Both the position numbers and the translations under genes were made by a program. Shown piece by piece: positions 37,165 through 45,693 of a stretch of DNA of 64,000 nucleotides. How positions within the stretch are numbered: the stretch's first letter is position 1; each line of letters starts with the position of its first letter. The notes beneath the pieces are model-generated. The model was given only the letters and a program-made list of their open reading frames with translations, made no database searches and was not told the origin of the DNA. The DNA lies in the NCBI GenBank assembly GCA_021286855.1, contig JAJTBO010000008.1, positions 62,001 to 126,000 of the forward strand. Reading direction: 5' to 3'. Origin of the DNA: Hyphomicrobiales bacterium. GTDB taxonomy: Bacteria > Pseudomonadota > Alphaproteobacteria > Rhizobiales > Ancalomicrobiaceae.

Positions 37165-39501
37165 TTGGCCTTTCCTCCGATCATCAAGACGCCCGCCCCC
37201 GGTTCGCGACAGCGCCTCGGCGACGCCCTGCCGTCGCGCGAAGAGATCCTCGCCCATCTCGCCGAACACCCGGGCGAGGCCGGCAAGCGCGGCATCGCGC
37301 GCGCCTTCGGCATCACCGGCGGGGCGAAGATCGCGCTGAAGCGGATCCTGAAGGAGCTCGCCGAAGAGGGCGTCGTGGAGAAGCGGCGGCGCAAGCTCGC
37401 GCCGAAGGGGGCGCTCACCACCGTCTTCGTCGCCGACGTGACGCGCCGCGACGCCGACGGCGAGCTGCTCGCCACGCCCGACGAATGGGACGAGGAGGAG
37501 AACGGCCCGGCCCCCGTCGTCCTGATCCTGCCGGAGGTGCGGGGACGCCGGACGGGCCCGCGGCCCGCATCCGCCGGGGTCGGCGATCGGGTTCTGTTGC
37601 GCGTCGCCGACGTCGAGGTCGAGCTGCCCGAGGGCGTGGCGCAGGCGGCGCGAGTGATCCGGGTTCTCGACAAGAAGCCGCCGGAGGCGCTCGGCGTCGT
37701 CCATCTCGTGCCCGGCGGCGCGCGGATCGTGCCGATCGAAAAGCGCGGCCGCGAGCTTCAGGTCGCCGAAGCCGATCTCAAGGACGCGCAGGAGGGCGAC
37801 CTCGTCGCCGTCGATCTGATCCGGTCGGGCGGGCGGCTCGGGCTCGGCCGCGCCAAGGTGCGCAGCGTCATCGGCTCGATGGCGTCGGAACGGGCGGTCT
37901 CGGAGATCGCGCTGCACGTCCACAACATTCCGCACGTCTTCCCGGTCGCGGTGCTGGCGGAAGCCGAAGCCTGCGAACCGGTGAAGCTCGGAAAACGCGA
38001 AGACTGGCGCGACCTGCCGCTCGTCACCATCGACCCGCCCGACGCCAAGGACCACGACGACGCCGTCCACGCGACGCCGGACGACGATCCTGAAAATCCG
38101 GGCGGCTTCGTCTGCACGGTGGCGATCGCCGACGTCGCCCATTACGTCCGGCCCGGCGCGGCGCTCGACCGCGAGGCGCAGCACCGCGGCAATTCGGTCT
38201 ATTTCCCCGATCGCGTCGTGCCGATGCTGCCGGAGAAGATCTCGACCGACCTCTGCAGCTTGCGCGAGAAGGAGGACCGGCCGGCGCTCGCCGTGCGGAT
38301 GATCTTCTCGGCCGAGGGGCGCAAGCTCTCCCATACGTTCCACCGCATCCTGATGCGTTCGGCGGCGAAGCTCGCCTACCAGCAGGCGCAGGCCGCGATC
38401 GACGGCCGCGTCGACGAGAAGACCGACACACTGGTCGAAGGCGTGTTGAAGCCGCTGTGGGCGGCCTATGCGGTGTTGAAGAAGGGGCGCGACCACCGCG
38501 AACCGCTCGATCTCGATCTGCCCGAGCGCAAGATCCTGCTGAAGCCCGACGGCACCGTCGACAAGGTGATCGTCCCGGAACGGCTCGACGCGCACAAGCT
38601 GATCGAAGAGTTCATGATCCAGGCGAACGTCGCGGCGGCGGAGACGCTGGAGAAGCACAAGACGCCGCTCCTCTACCGCATCCACGACATGCCGTCGGAC
38701 GAGAAGATCAACGCGTTGAAGGAGTTCCTCTCCACCCTCGACATCAAGCTGGCGGGCAAGGGCGGGCTGAAGCCGGCGATGTTCAATTCGATCCTGGCCA
38801 AGGTCGTCGACACGCCGAAGGCCGGGCTCGTCAACGAGGTGGTGCTGCGCTCCCAGGCGCAGGCGGAATACAATCCGAACAACATCGGTCATTTCGGCCT
38901 GCATCTCAGGCGCTACGCGCATTTCACCTCGCCGATCCGCCGCTACGCCGACCTCGTCGTGCATCGCGGCCTGATCCGGGCGTTGGGGCTCGGCTCGGAC
39001 GGTCTGCCGGAGACCTGGGACGACAAGCTCGAGGGGATCGGGGCGGAGATCTCGGCCTGCGAACGGCGCGCCATGGCGGCCGAGCGCGACACGATCGATC
39101 GGCTGATCGCCCGCTGGCTGATGGACAAGGTCGGCGCGACCTTCCGGGCGAAGATCTCGGGCGTGACCAAGTCGGGCCTGTTCGTCCGGCTCGACGACAC
39201 CGGCGCGGACGGCTTCGTGCCGGCGGCGACGATCGGCGACGACTACTACGTCTACGACCAGGCCACCCACGCGATGATCGGCAGCCGCACCGGCGAGACC
39301 TGGCGGCTCGGCGACACGGTCGAGGTCAGGCTCGTCGAAGCGCAGCCCTTCGCGGGAGCCCTGCGTTTCGAGCTCTTGTCCGAAGGCGTGATCGAGCGCG
39401 GTATGGGGCGCCGGCGGATCGCCGGGATCGTGGCGCGCGACAAGGCGAAGGTCCGCGGCGCGCCGTCGCGCGGACGCAAGGGGCCGAAACGCAAAGGGTG
39501 A
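37165..39501 (+). CDS. rnr: Ribonuclease R
   Basis: 3'-to-5' exoribonuclease that degrades structured RNA. 778 residues: an N-terminal winged-helix (residues 25-75), cold-shock domains, the RNB catalytic core with LVTIDPPDAKDHDDAVHA (Asp290, 296, 298, 299 as metal ligands) and YARFTSPIRRYADL-type sequence (here YAHFTSPIRRYADLVVHR), then an S1 domain (VGATFRAKISGVTKSGLFVRL) and a basic tail. Start is TTG 37165. It overlaps the next gene by one base (TGATG at 39499-39503) if that gene uses its first ATG. Confidence 0.96.
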   Translation: MAFPPIIKTPAPGSRQRLGDALPSREEILAHLAEHPGEAGKRGIARAFGITGGAKIALKRILKELAEEGVVEKRRRKLAPKGALTTVFVADVTRRDADGELLATPDEWDEEENGPAPVVLILPEVRGRRTGPRPASAGVGDRVLLRVADVEVELPEGVAQAARVIRVLDKKPPEALGVVHLVPGGARIVPIEKRGRELQVAEADLKDAQEGDLVAVDLIRSGGRLGLGRAKVRSVIGSMASERAVSEIALHVHNIPHVFPVAVLAEAEACEPVKLGKREDWRDLPLVTIDPPDAKDHDDAVHATPDDDPENPGGFVCTVAIADVAHYVRPGAALDREAQHRGNSVYFPDRVVPMLPEKISTDLCSLREKEDRPALAVRMIFSAEGRKLSHTFHRILMRSAAKLAYQQAQAAIDGRVDEKTDTLVEGVLKPLWAAYAVLKKGRDHREPLDLDLPERKILLKPDGTVDKVIVPERLDAHKLIEEFMIQANVAAAETLEKHKTPLLYRIHDMPSDEKINALKEFLSTLDIKLAGKGGLKPAMFNSILAKVVDTPKAGLVNEVVLRSQAQAEYNPNNIGHFGLHLRRYAHFTSPIRRYADLVVHRGLIRALGLGSDGLPETWDDKLEGIGAEISACERRAMAAERDTIDRLIARWLMDKVGATFRAKISGVTKSGLFVRLDDTGADGFVPAATIGDDYYVYDQATHAMIGSRTGETWRLGDTVEVRLVEAQPFAGALRFELLSEGVIERGMGRRRIAGIVARDKAKVRGAPSRGRKGPKRKG

Positions 39502-39506
39502 TGCGG

Positions 39507-40124
39507 ATGCTCGAGATCTGGGGTCGGACCAACTCGGTCAACGTCAAGAAGGTGTTGTGGACCTGCGAAGAGCTGGGCCTTCCCTATACGCGCCACGACG
39601 CCGGCGGGGCCTTCGGCGTCGTCGCGACGCCGGCCTATCGGGCGATGAACCCGAACGGGCTCGTCCCGACCCTCGTCGACGGCGATCTGACGCTGTGGGA
39701 ATCGAACACGATCTCCCGCTATCTCGCCGCGAAATACGGCGAAGGTCGGCTGCTTTCGACCGACCCCGGCCGGCGCGCCAAGGCCGAACAGTGGATGGAT
39801 TGGACCCATTCCTTCGCCTACCCGTTCCGCGACGTGATCTTCGGCCTCCTGCGCACGCCGCCGGAGAAGTGCGACCTCGCGGCGATCGAGCGCGGCCGGC
39901 AGATCTGCGCCGGGCTCTTCATGATCGCCGACGCGGCGCTCTCGGCGCACGCCTTCCTCGCCGGCGAGGAGTTCGGTCTCGCCGACATCGTGCTCGGCCC
40001 GTTCGCCTATGTCTGGTACGGGCTCGACATCGAACGGCCGGCGACGCCACATCTCGACCGCTGGTACGGCGAATTGCAGAAGCGGCCGGCCTGGGCGAAA
40101 GTGGTGGCGATCGGGCTCTCCTGA
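39507..40124 (+). CDS. Glutathione S-transferase
   Basis: A 205-residue cytosolic GST. The N-terminal thioredoxin fold reads LEIWGRTNSVNVKKVLWTCEELGLPY, with NPNGLVPTLVDGDLTLWESNTISRYLA as the glutathione-binding part (cis-Pro and WESNTI with Ser), followed by an all-helical C-terminal domain. Ser or Cys in the N-terminal loop could be the catalytic residue; the class is not decided. Two starts compete: ATG 39501 overlapping the rnr stop, and 39507, which has AAAGGG at better spacing. Likely translated with rnr. Confidence 0.9.
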   Translation: MLEIWGRTNSVNVKKVLWTCEELGLPYTRHDAGGAFGVVATPAYRAMNPNGLVPTLVDGDLTLWESNTISRYLAAKYGEGRLLSTDPGRRAKAEQWMDWTHSFAYPFRDVIFGLLRTPPEKCDLAAIERGRQICAGLFMIADAALSAHAFLAGEEFGLADIVLGPFAYVWYGLDIERPATPHLDRWYGELQKRPAWAKVVAIGLS

Positions 40125-40164
40125 GCCCGCTGCCGAGACGCCGGGCGACCGGCGGGGAGACGCG

Positions 40165-40632
40165 ATGAAGGTTCCCTTCGAGGAGAGCGGCGGCGGACGT
40201 CCGCAGCCCTCGTCCGAGGCGGCGCGACCGGTCGGGCGGGCGATGCGGCGCGGCGCGCGCGGGCGCTGTCCGGCGTGCGGGGCGGGCCGGCTCTTCGAGG
40301 GCTATCTCGCGGTGCGGCCGGTCTGTCGCGTCTGCGGGACCGAGCTCCACCATCACCGCGCCGACGATCTGCCGCCCTATCTGACCATCCTGGTGGTCGG
40401 CCACGTCGTGGTGAGCGGCTTGCTCCTGACCGAACGGCTCCTCGCGCCGGCGATGTGGATCGAGGCCGCGATCTGGCTGCCGCTGACGCTCTTCCTCTCG
40501 CTCGCCCTGCTCCGCCCGATCAAAGGCGCGGTGGTGGGGCTCCAATGGGCGCTCCGCCTGCACGGCTTCGGCCGCACCGCCGCCGCGCCCTCTCCCTCTC
40601 CGTCTCCCCTCCTGCCGCCGAAGGCCGCCTGA
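40165..40632 (+). CDS. DUF983 membrane protein with zinc-ribbon
   Basis: 155 residues: a cytoplasmic CPACGAGRLFEGYL ... VCRVCGTEL double-Cys zinc ribbon, then two transmembrane helices (YLTILVVGHVVVSGLLL and MWIEAAIWLPLTLFLSLALL) and a Pro/Ser-rich tail. DUF983 proteins lie between rnr and a NUDIX gene across Rhizobiales; their role is unknown. ATG 40165 with GGGGAGA upstream. Its TGA overlaps the ATG of the NUDIX gene (TGATG), so translational coupling is likely. Confidence 0.9.
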   Translation: MKVPFEESGGGRPQPSSEAARPVGRAMRRGARGRCPACGAGRLFEGYLAVRPVCRVCGTELHHHRADDLPPYLTILVVGHVVVSGLLLTERLLAPAMWIEAAIWLPLTLFLSLALLRPIKGAVVGLQWALRLHGFGRTAAAPSPSPSPLLPPKAA

Positions 40633-41405
40633 TGCGCTCCGTCGCCGACATTCTCGCCGAACTCAACGCCCTCGACCGCACCGGCAAGGCCCCCTATTTC
40701 CGCCCGCGCGACGCCGCGACGCTGCTGGTGCTCGATCGCGGCGGCGACGGGGCGTTGCGCGTACTGATGGGCAAGCGGCACATGGGCCACAAGTTCATGC
40801 CGGGCGCCTGGGTGTTTCCCGGCGGCCGGGTCGACGCCGCCGACAGCCGGGTGGCGCTCGCCGACGACTATGACGCGGCGACCCTCGCCTCGCTCTCGAT
40901 CGAGATGAAGGGGCCGAAGACCGCGGCCCGCGCCCGCGCCTTCGCCGTCGCGGCGATCCGCGAGACCTGGGAGGAAGCCGGCCTGCTGATCGGCGCGCCC
41001 TCCGGCGAGGCGGCGAGCGACGCTCCCTTCGACCCGCACGACGCGGCCGCCGCCTTTCGGGCGCATGGGCTCAGACCGGCGATCGGCGCGATGCGCTTCG
41101 TCGCCCGCGCCATCACCCCGCCGGGACGGCCGCGCCGCTTCGACACGCGCTTCTTCGCCGTGCCGGCGAGCGCGATCGGCGGACGGCACGCGGACGGCGT
41201 CGGCCCGTCCGGCGAGCTCGAGGACGTCGCCTGGGTGACCTTCGCCGAAGCGCGGGCGCGGCCCGAACTGCCGCCGATCACCAAGGCGGTGCTCGACGAG
41301 CTCGACACCCGTCTCGCCTTCGATCCGTCCTTCGGACCGGCGCATCCGACGCCGTTCTATCGCTGGATCGGCGGACGGTTCGTCCGGACGGAGATCGCGC
41401 CGTGA
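40632..41405 (+). CDS. NUDIX hydrolase
   Basis: 257 residues. NUDIX proteins split nucleoside diphosphates linked to other groups. Seen: the leading WVFPGGRVDAADS, then after a roughly 45-residue insertion AVAAIRETWEEAGLLIG, the REXXEE-type catalytic core (RETWEEAG). The long insertion between the Gly-rich part and the REUXEE core is typical of this subgroup in proteobacteria, where the substrate is unknown. It overlaps the DUF983 stop by one base and the LysE-family start by 4 bases, so three genes form one coupled unit. Confidence 0.92.
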   Translation: MRSVADILAELNALDRTGKAPYFRPRDAATLLVLDRGGDGALRVLMGKRHMGHKFMPGAWVFPGGRVDAADSRVALADDYDAATLASLSIEMKGPKTAARARAFAVAAIRETWEEAGLLIGAPSGEAASDAPFDPHDAAAAFRAHGLRPAIGAMRFVARAITPPGRPRRFDTRFFAVPASAIGGRHADGVGPSGELEDVAWVTFAEARARPELPPITKAVLDELDTRLAFDPSFGPAHPTPFYRWIGGRFVRTEIAP

Positions 41406-42016
41406 CGCTCTTCGCCCTCGCCCTGTTCGCCGGAGCCCTGTTCCTCAACGCCGGCTCGCCGGGGCCGAGCGTCGTCGCGCTGGTGGCGCAGGTGTTGTCG
41501 CGCGGGCCCCGGGCCGTGCTTCCCTTCCTCGCCGCCATGTGGCTCGGCGAGGCGGCTTGGCTCGCCGCGGCGGTCGCCGGTCTGTCGGCGCTCGCCGAAC
41601 AGCTGCACGAGGTCTTCACGATCGTGAAGTGGGCGGGCGTCCTCTATCTGCTGTGGCTCGCCGTCGGGCTGTGGCGCAAGCCGGCCGAGGCGGGACATCC
41701 GGAAGAGACCGCGCAGCAGAGCGGGCTCAGAATGTTCCTGACCGGGCTGTCGCTGACCTTCGGCAATCCGAAGATCATGGTCTTCTATCTGGCGCTGCTG
41801 CCCACCCTGGTCGACGTCGCCCATCTCGACTTCGCCGGATGGGCCGAGCTGACGGCCGTGCAGATCGCGGTGATGGCCTTCGTCGATCTCTCCTGGGTCG
41901 GCGTCGCCGGCCGGGCGCGCGGGTTCCTGACCTCCGAGCGGGCGGTGCGGCTGACCCGCCGGGTGAGCGCGGTCGCCATGGGCGGGGCGGCGGCGGCGAT
42001 CGCCTCGCGCGCCTGA
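41402..42016 (+). CDS. LysE/RhtB-family exporter
   Basis: 204-residue inner-membrane exporter of amino acids or similar metabolites. About six helices; family marks are GSPGPSVVALVAQVLSRGPRAVLP near the N-terminus, KWAGVLYLLWLAVGLWR, the central FLTGLSLTFGNPKIMVFYLALLP and a C-terminal helix pair. Start GTG 41402 overlaps the NUDIX stop codon (GTGA), so it is translated with it. The substrate cannot be read from sequence. Confidence 0.92.
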   Translation: MTLFALALFAGALFLNAGSPGPSVVALVAQVLSRGPRAVLPFLAAMWLGEAAWLAAAVAGLSALAEQLHEVFTIVKWAGVLYLLWLAVGLWRKPAEAGHPEETAQQSGLRMFLTGLSLTFGNPKIMVFYLALLPTLVDVAHLDFAGWAELTAVQIAVMAFVDLSWVGVAGRARGFLTSERAVRLTRRVSAVAMGGAAAAIASRA

Positions 42017-42080
42017 GGCGCACCTTACGGCGAGTTAACTGGTGAAGTTATACGTCGCGTCGTACTATTGGAGCGTCGAA

Positions 42081-42126
42081 GAAAGAGGTTCGACAGAGCG
42101 GACGAGCAGTCCGGGAAACCTCTTTC
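42081..42126 (+). promoter_or_regulatory. Inverted repeat in the leader of the EF-hand gene
   Basis: GAAAGAGGTT (42081-42090) and AACCTCTTTC (42117-42126) form a perfect 10-bp inverted repeat around 26 bases, about 100 bases upstream of the start codon. Operator or mRNA leader hairpin; no factor can be named. Confidence 0.4.
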
Positions 42127-42223
42127 CAACCCGTCGAAGACAGAGATGCCGACGACGACGCGCGAGGGATGTCCTTCGTCGCGACGGCCGCGTCGTGTCT
42201 TCGCCCGCCGAGGGAGGTTCGTC

Positions 42224-42757
42224 ATGACCTGGAAGACCGTCACCTTCGCCACCGTTCTCGCCGCTTCCGTCGCCGCCGCCGCGCTGGTCGCCGAAGCTCA
42301 ACCCGGCCCGGGCATGGGTCAGGGAATGGGCATGGGCCAAGGCATGGGTCAGGGGATGGGCATGGGTCAGGGCCGCGGCATGGGGCTCAACCCGAACGCG
42401 CCGTGGCGTGAACGCTTCGCCGCGCTCGACGAGAACAAGGACGGCGTGATCGACAGGGCCGAGATGAAGGCCGCCGCCGAAGCCGTCTTCGCCGCGATGG
42501 ACGCCGACTCGAACGGCGCCCTCACCAAGGACGAATACATGAGCGTCCGGATGGGCGCGCAGCGTGGCTACAACCCCGCCCGGATGGACGCCATGCAGCA
42601 GCAGAAGGCGTCGCGCTTCGCGCCGATGGACACTAATCACGACGGCGTCGTGAGCCTGGCCGAGTTCCTCGCCGACCACGACAAGATCTTCGCGAAGATG
42701 GACGGCAAGGGCGATGGCCGGGTGACGCCGGCCGAGTTCCGGGGCCGCCATTGGTGA
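42224..42757 (+). CDS. Secreted EF-hand calcium-binding protein
   Basis: 177 residues: signal peptide (MTWKTVTFATVLAASVAAAALVAEA), then a Met/Gly/Gln low-complexity stretch (31-54; DNA repeats at 42311-42385), then four 12-residue EF-hand loops: D69-E80 (DENKDGVIDRAE), D93-E104 (DADSNGALTKDE), D136-E147 (DTNHDGVVSLAE) and D160-E171 (DGKGDGRVTPAE), all with key Asp/Asn ligands and final Glu. It probably binds calcium in the periplasm as sensor or buffer. ATG 42224 with GGGAGG nine bases upstream. Monocistronic, ending in the terminator at 42799. Confidence 0.88.
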   Translation: MTWKTVTFATVLAASVAAAALVAEAQPGPGMGQGMGMGQGMGQGMGMGQGRGMGLNPNAPWRERFAALDENKDGVIDRAEMKAAAEAVFAAMDADSNGALTKDEYMSVRMGAQRGYNPARMDAMQQQKASRFAPMDTNHDGVVSLAEFLADHDKIFAKMDGKGDGRVTPAEFRGRHW

Positions 42758-42798
42758 GCCGCCGGCGGAGCGTCGCTCCGCCCGCCGACATGCGAGAC

Positions 42799-42829
42799 GA
42801 AGACGCCCGCGGCGACCGCGGGCGTCTTC
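42799..42829 (+). terminator. Terminator of the EF-hand gene
   Basis: A 14-bp perfect stem (42799-42812 with 42816-42829), loop CGA, followed by ATCTTCCGATT, 42 bases after the stop codon. Confidence 0.75.
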
Positions 42830-42836
42830 ATCTTCC

Positions 42837-42991
42837 GATTCCGATTCATCCTCGCACCGCCGAACGCGCCGTTCATGTGACGATTCCGGTCGCTCAGATT
42901 TCGATTCCGCCGGCTTTTCGAAGTGATTCCGGAAACGACTCCAAGCGCTTGCCGCAGAATCGAATTCCCGATCGGTTGAAGTGACGATTCC
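42837..42991. repeat. Scattered GATTCC words between convergent genes
   Basis: GATTCC occurs at 42837, 42882, 42903, 42925 and 42986, with related GAATCG and GATTCG words between and after them. Spacings are 45, 21, 22 and 61 bases, so three sit about two helix turns apart. The stretch is less GC-rich than the flanks and codes for nothing I recognise. Confidence 0.45.
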
Positions 42992-43042
42992 GCTCGAACT
43001 CGGCCGTCTTCAGAAATCGATTCGACCGAGCGCGCCGCGGCC

Positions 43043-43444
43043 TCACGTGGTGAACCAGCCGCGCGCCGCGACCAACGCCACGGCGAGGACGGCGAGCGAG
43101 ACGACCACCGAACCGACCGCATAGACGACGGCGGTCGCGGTCGCGCCGCGTTCCCACAGCGCCACCGTGTCGAGCGAATAGGCGGAGAAGGTGGTGAAGC
43201 CGCCGAGGACGCCGGTCATGAAGAACAGCCGCAGCGCGTCCGATCCGACGCCGGGCGTGCGGCTGACGAGGTAGCCGGCGAAGCCGCCCATCACCGTCGA
43301 GCCGATCACGTTGACCGCGAAGGTGCCCCAGGGGAAACCCGCGCCGAGAAGACGCAGCGCCGCCAGGGTCACGCCGTAGCGCAGGGTGGACCCGAGACCG
43401 CCGCCGACGAAGACCAGGGCGAGGAGTTTCAACTGCAGCGGCAT
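43043..43444 (-). CDS. crcB: Fluoride channel CrcB (Fluc)
   Basis: A 133-residue four-helix protein that dimerises head-to-tail into a fluoride exporter. Family marks are GGGLGSTLRYGV, FAVNVIGSTVMGGFAGYL with the conserved Asn, and GVLGGFTTFSAYSLDTVAL with the Phe and Thr/Ser pore residues. ATG 43444 is preceded by GGAGA; the open extension to 43648 has no membrane segments. No fluoride riboswitch could be recognised in the 179 bases upstream, which are shared with bioM. Confidence 0.94.
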   Translation of the reverse strand: MPLQLKLLALVFVGGGLGSTLRYGVTLAALRLLGAGFPWGTFAVNVIGSTVMGGFAGYLVSRTPGVGSDALRLFFMTGVLGGFTTFSAYSLDTVALWERGATATAVVYAVGSVVVSLAVLAVALVAARGWFTT

Positions 43445-43623
43445 CGCGGGTCTCCGGCTTGGGGAAGGTCTCTTCTCCATGCCTCCTCGGGCACGCGGAG
43501 TCACGCCCGGATGCTGAGCAAACGCCCGTCCGCGATCCTGCGACGGCGTTTCTTGACAGGCCGCGTCCCGCTCCGCACAACGATCGCCCGGCGGCGACAT
43601 CGCCGCGGCAGAGGATCGGCGAC

Positions 43624-44364
43624 GTGTTCGACGAGAAGACCGAGACACGGGACGAGGGCGGAGCGGACGCGACGGCGCGACCGTGTCAGACCATCGTCTT
43701 CGACGGGGTCGGCGTCGAACGGGACGGACGGCGCGCGCTCGACGGCGTGTCGCTGACGCTTTCCGAGCGCCGGATCGGCGTCGTCGGGCTGAACGGATCG
43801 GGCAAGTCGACGCTGCTCAAGGCGATCGTCGGCCTCGCGCCGGTGAGCGTGGGATCGCTCACCGTCGACGGGCGCGACGTCGCGCGCGAGGCGCGGGCGG
43901 TGCGCGCCGCGACCGGGCTCCTGTTCCAGAACCCGGACGACCAGATCGTCTTCCCCATCGTCGCCGACGACCTCGCCTTCGGCCTGAAGAACCACGGCTG
44001 GAGCCGCGCCGAAACGGGCGAACGGGTCGCCGCGGCGCTCGCTCGGCTCGGCGTCGAGGCCCTGGCGCGGCGGCGGATCCACGAACTCTCCGGCGGCGAG
44101 AAGCAACTCGTCGCGCTCGCCGGCCTGTTGGCGATCGAGCCGAAGACGCTGCTCTTCGACGAGCCGACCTCGCAGCTCGACCTCAGAAATCGGAATCGCT
44201 TCGCGCGGCTTCTTCACGCCCTGCCGGAGCAGGCGATCGTGGTGGCGCACGATCTCGACCTCCTCGTCGACTTCGAACGGGTGATCGTGCTGGAGGCCGG
44301 CCGCGTCGCCTTCGACGGGGCGGCGGCGGCGGCGATCGCCTTCCATCGCGAGCGCTCGGCATGA
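43624..44364 (+). CDS. bioM: Biotin transporter ATPase BioM
   Basis: Energy-coupling ATPase of the BioMNY biotin importer. 246 residues: Walker A GLNGSGKSTLLKAI, Q-loop LLFQNPDDQIVFP, ABC signature LSGGEKQLVALAG, Walker B LLFDEPTSQLDL and H-loop His in VVAHDLD. The QNPDDQ sequence is typical of cobalt/biotin ECF ATPases. I take the GTG at 43624; an earlier in-frame start at 43459 would overlap crcB. Its stop overlaps bioN by 4 bases (ATGA). Confidence 0.93.
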   Translation: MFDEKTETRDEGGADATARPCQTIVFDGVGVERDGRRALDGVSLTLSERRIGVVGLNGSGKSTLLKAIVGLAPVSVGSLTVDGRDVAREARAVRAATGLLFQNPDDQIVFPIVADDLAFGLKNHGWSRAETGERVAAALARLGVEALARRRIHELSGGEKQLVALAGLLAIEPKTLLFDEPTSQLDLRNRNRFARLLHALPEQAIVVAHDLDLLVDFERVIVLEAGRVAFDGAAAAAIAFHRERSA

Positions 44365-44987
44365 TCGAAGGGCTCGGCGGCGAGGGACAGTCGTGGTTTC
44401 ACCGGCTGCCGGCCGGGGTCAAGCTGATCGGCCTCGCAGCGCTCGCCACCGCTTTGTTTCTCGTCGAGCATCGCGGCGCGCTGGCCGGCGCGGCGGGCCT
44501 CGCCCTCGCCGCCCTCGTCTCGACCGGCCTCGGTTTCGAGCGGATCCGAAGGGCGCTGACCGGTCCGCTCTTTGTGATCGCCGCCGTGGGCGCAGTCGAT
44601 TGGATCTTTCTCGACGGGCGCACCGCGGCGACGGTGGCGTTGCGTCTTTCCGCCCTCGCCTTCCTCGCCCAGGCGGTGGTGGCGACGACCACGACGGAAG
44701 CCTTGAGCGAGGTCTTCGAACGGGCGCTCGGGCCCTTCGATCGTCTCGGACTGATCGACGCCGCGCGGGCCTCGTTGGCGCTGACCCTGGCGCTGCGCTT
44801 CGTGCCGCTGATCGTCGAGGAGGCGACGGCGATCCGCGAAGCGCAGGCGGCGCGCGGCCTCTCCAACCATCCGATCGCGGTGATCGTGCCCCTGGTGGTG
44901 CGGACCCTGGTCCGGGCGGAACGGATCGCCGACGCGATCGACGCGCGGGGCTTTCCACCGCAGAAGAATTCCAATAGTTCACGGTGA
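44361..44987 (+). CDS. bioN: Biotin transporter transmembrane protein BioN
   Basis: CbiQ-type T-component of the ECF transporter. 208 residues, about five hydrophobic segments, and the cytoplasmic coupling helices with two Ala-Arg-Gly signatures, here AAR near 44765 and EAQAARGLS, followed by ADAIDARGFPP. These contact the BioM ATPase. ATG 44361 lies within the bioM stop, a sign of coupled translation. Followed 43 bases later by bioY. Confidence 0.93.
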   Translation: MIEGLGGEGQSWFHRLPAGVKLIGLAALATALFLVEHRGALAGAAGLALAALVSTGLGFERIRRALTGPLFVIAAVGAVDWIFLDGRTAATVALRLSALAFLAQAVVATTTTEALSEVFERALGPFDRLGLIDAARASLALTLALRFVPLIVEEATAIREAQAARGLSNHPIAVIVPLVVRTLVRAERIADAIDARGFPPQKNSNSSR

Positions 44988-45030
44988 GAACCGTTCGCAG
45001 ACCAAGACCAACAAGGAAGCGACCATCCCC

Positions 45031-45585
45031 ATGACCACTCGCGATCTCGGCTACGTCGCCCTCTTCGCCGCGCTGATCGTGGCGCTCGGCATCGTCCCGG
45101 CCATTCCGCTCGCCGGCGGCGTGCCGATCACCCTGCAGTCGCTCGGCGTGATGCTCGCCGGTCTGATTCTCGGACCGAAGCGCGGGGCGCTGGCGGCGAT
45201 CGTGGTGATCGCGTTGGTCGGGCTCGGCCTGCCGGTGCTGGCGGGCGGGCGCGGCGGCCTCGGCGTCTATGCGGGACCGACCGCCGGCTTCCTGTTCGGC
45301 TGGGCGCCGGCGGCCTTCGTGACCGGCTTCCTCGCGATGCGGCTCGACCGGGCCGAGACGGCGGCGGCCGCGCGCTTCGCCGGTCTCTTCGGGGCGGGCG
45401 TCGCGGGATCGATCGCGCTGCTCTACGTCTGCGGCATCGCTTGGCTCGCCTTCGTCACCAAGCTCGGCCTCTCCAAGGCCTTCTTCGTGTCGCTGCCGTT
45501 CGTGCCCGGCGACCTCGTCAAGGCGGCGGTGGCGGCCCTCGTCACGATCAAGGTGCGCGACGCCTTCGCGCTCGATCGGAAGTGA
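45031..45585 (+). CDS. bioY: Biotin-binding transporter subunit BioY
   Basis: S-component that binds biotin in the membrane. 184 residues, six hydrophobic segments; recognised by PLAGGVPITLQSLGVMLAGLILGPKRGALA near the N-terminus and GGLGVYAGPTAGFLFGWAPAAF, both typical of BioY, and VPGDLVKAAVAALVTIKV near the C-terminus. ATG 45031. With BioM and BioN it makes a complete high-affinity biotin importer. No biotin synthesis gene or BioR-type regulator is in the window. Confidence 0.95.
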   Translation: MTTRDLGYVALFAALIVALGIVPAIPLAGGVPITLQSLGVMLAGLILGPKRGALAAIVVIALVGLGLPVLAGGRGGLGVYAGPTAGFLFGWAPAAFVTGFLAMRLDRAETAAAARFAGLFGAGVAGSIALLYVCGIAWLAFVTKLGLSKAFFVSLPFVPGDLVKAAVAALVTIKVRDAFALDRK

Positions 45586-45693
45586 CCGCTCTGCGCGGGG
45601 CGCGGGACGTCACGGCCGTGTAATGCGTCGGGCGCATCCTGAGGCGTCCTCTTCCGTATGGTCGGAAGGACAAATCCCCTCAGGGAGCCTCTC

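Noticed and set aside
42311-42385. Short tandem repeats that could be taken for a CRISPR-like array
   Set aside because: The units are about 6-15 bases, have no spacers, stay in frame and encode the Met-Gly-Gln segment of the secreted EF-hand protein.
43445-43623. Fluoride riboswitch upstream of crcB
   Set aside because: I could not place the conserved pseudoknot segments in these 179 bases; a covariance-model search would be needed to decide.
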